Shown piece by piece: positions 63,933 through 64,000 of a DNA stretch of 64,000 nt. The DNA is from Natronoglycomyces albus (GTDB taxonomy: Bacteria > Actinomycetota > Actinomycetes > Mycobacteriales > Micromonosporaceae). The translations under genes were made by a program, and so were the position numbers. The notes under the pieces were generated by a model, which was not told the DNA's origin, did no database searches, and saw only the letters and a program-made list of their open reading frames with translations. Each line of letters opens with the position of its first letter. The stretch's first letter is position 1. The DNA is taken from positions 3,630,257-3,694,256 of the forward strand of contig NZ_CP070496.1 in NCBI RefSeq assembly GCF_016925535.1, written 5' to 3'.

Positions 63933-64000
63933 ATGTCCACCGGCAACGTGGCCGAGATCGCGAAAAGCAACGACGGGGCCTTTAGTCGAATTACTTGGCA
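63933..64000 (+). CDS. possible start of a gene cut by the window
   Basis: An ATG at 63933 preceded by AAGGGC opens a frame (MSTGNVAEIAKSNDGAFS...) that runs past the right edge. Twenty-two codons are too few to assign. Confidence 0.3.
   Translation, partial: MSTGNVAEIAKSNDGAFSRITW

Noticed and set aside
1..64000. CRISPR array, rRNA, tRNA, or insertion sequence with transposase
   Set aside because: I saw no regularly spaced repeats, no rRNA or complete tRNA, and no transposase motif anywhere in the window.

Overview
The window comes from a high-GC Gram-positive bacterium, most likely an actinomycete. The signs are dense GTG/TTG starts, operons built on 4-nt ATGA/GTGA overlaps, a type 2 BREX (Pgl) locus, several ESX/type VII-like helical proteins with YbaB-like companions, and a DUF4956/VTC pair. 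I cannot name the genus from sequence alone.

Region 1 (1-28,835) is a defence island. Reading right to left on the minus strand there is a complete type 2 BREX operon (pglW, pglX, pglY, pglZ, an extra membrane gene, brxD, brxHI), followed after 113 bp by a type I Wadjet operon (jetA, jetB, jetC, and jetD cut by the left edge). BREX-2 combines a kinase, an adenine methyltransferase, an ATPase and a phosphatase-fold protein to block phage. Wadjet is an SMC-like complex that cleaves plasmids. The extra gene between pglZ and brxD encodes a three-helix membrane protein whose C-terminal 97 residues match the PglZ tail at about 69 positions without gaps. I know of no description of it. A TIGR04141/DUF6119-type gene diverges from pglW.

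Region 2 (29,000-33,900) holds a hypothetical gene, an orphan PCMT-like methyltransferase, and the first of three loci for a paired system: a large ESX-like helical protein plus a membrane protein with a PEGA-like beta domain on each side of two transmembrane helices. The other loci are at 51,956-54,938 (three genes) and 56,824-58,281 (membrane protein alone).

Region 3 (33,938-40,939) is a complete trans-4-hydroxy-L-proline catabolic operon: deaminase, epimerase, GntR regulator, three-subunit D-hydroxyproline dehydrogenase and alpha-ketoglutaric semialdehyde dehydrogenase. A 19-bp palindromic operator lies just upstream of the first gene. Region 4 (41,100-46,800) has two NAD(P)-binding enzymes, a 46-residue zinc-ribbon protein, an AraC regulator, a DUF1697 gene and one copy of a 98-bp inverted-repeat element whose second copy is at 58,320.

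Region 5 (46,811-49,465) is a compact AT-rich cluster: two YbaB-like or unknown small proteins, an EspC/WXG-like protein, a helical protein and a lipoprotein. Region 6 (49,616-59,213) mixes an SDR protein, a MATE exporter under a Fur/Zur-like box, the two further membrane-protein loci, an ArsR-MFS pair with a large operator over the start codon, and a DHFR-like protein. Region 7 (59,214-64,000) is a DUF4956-VTC operon (predicted polyphosphate-type function), a two-component system and a secreted acidic protein. The same CCTTA-N6-CCTTA repeat occurs upstream of both the DUF4956-VTC operon and the secreted protein gene, which suggests a shared regulon.
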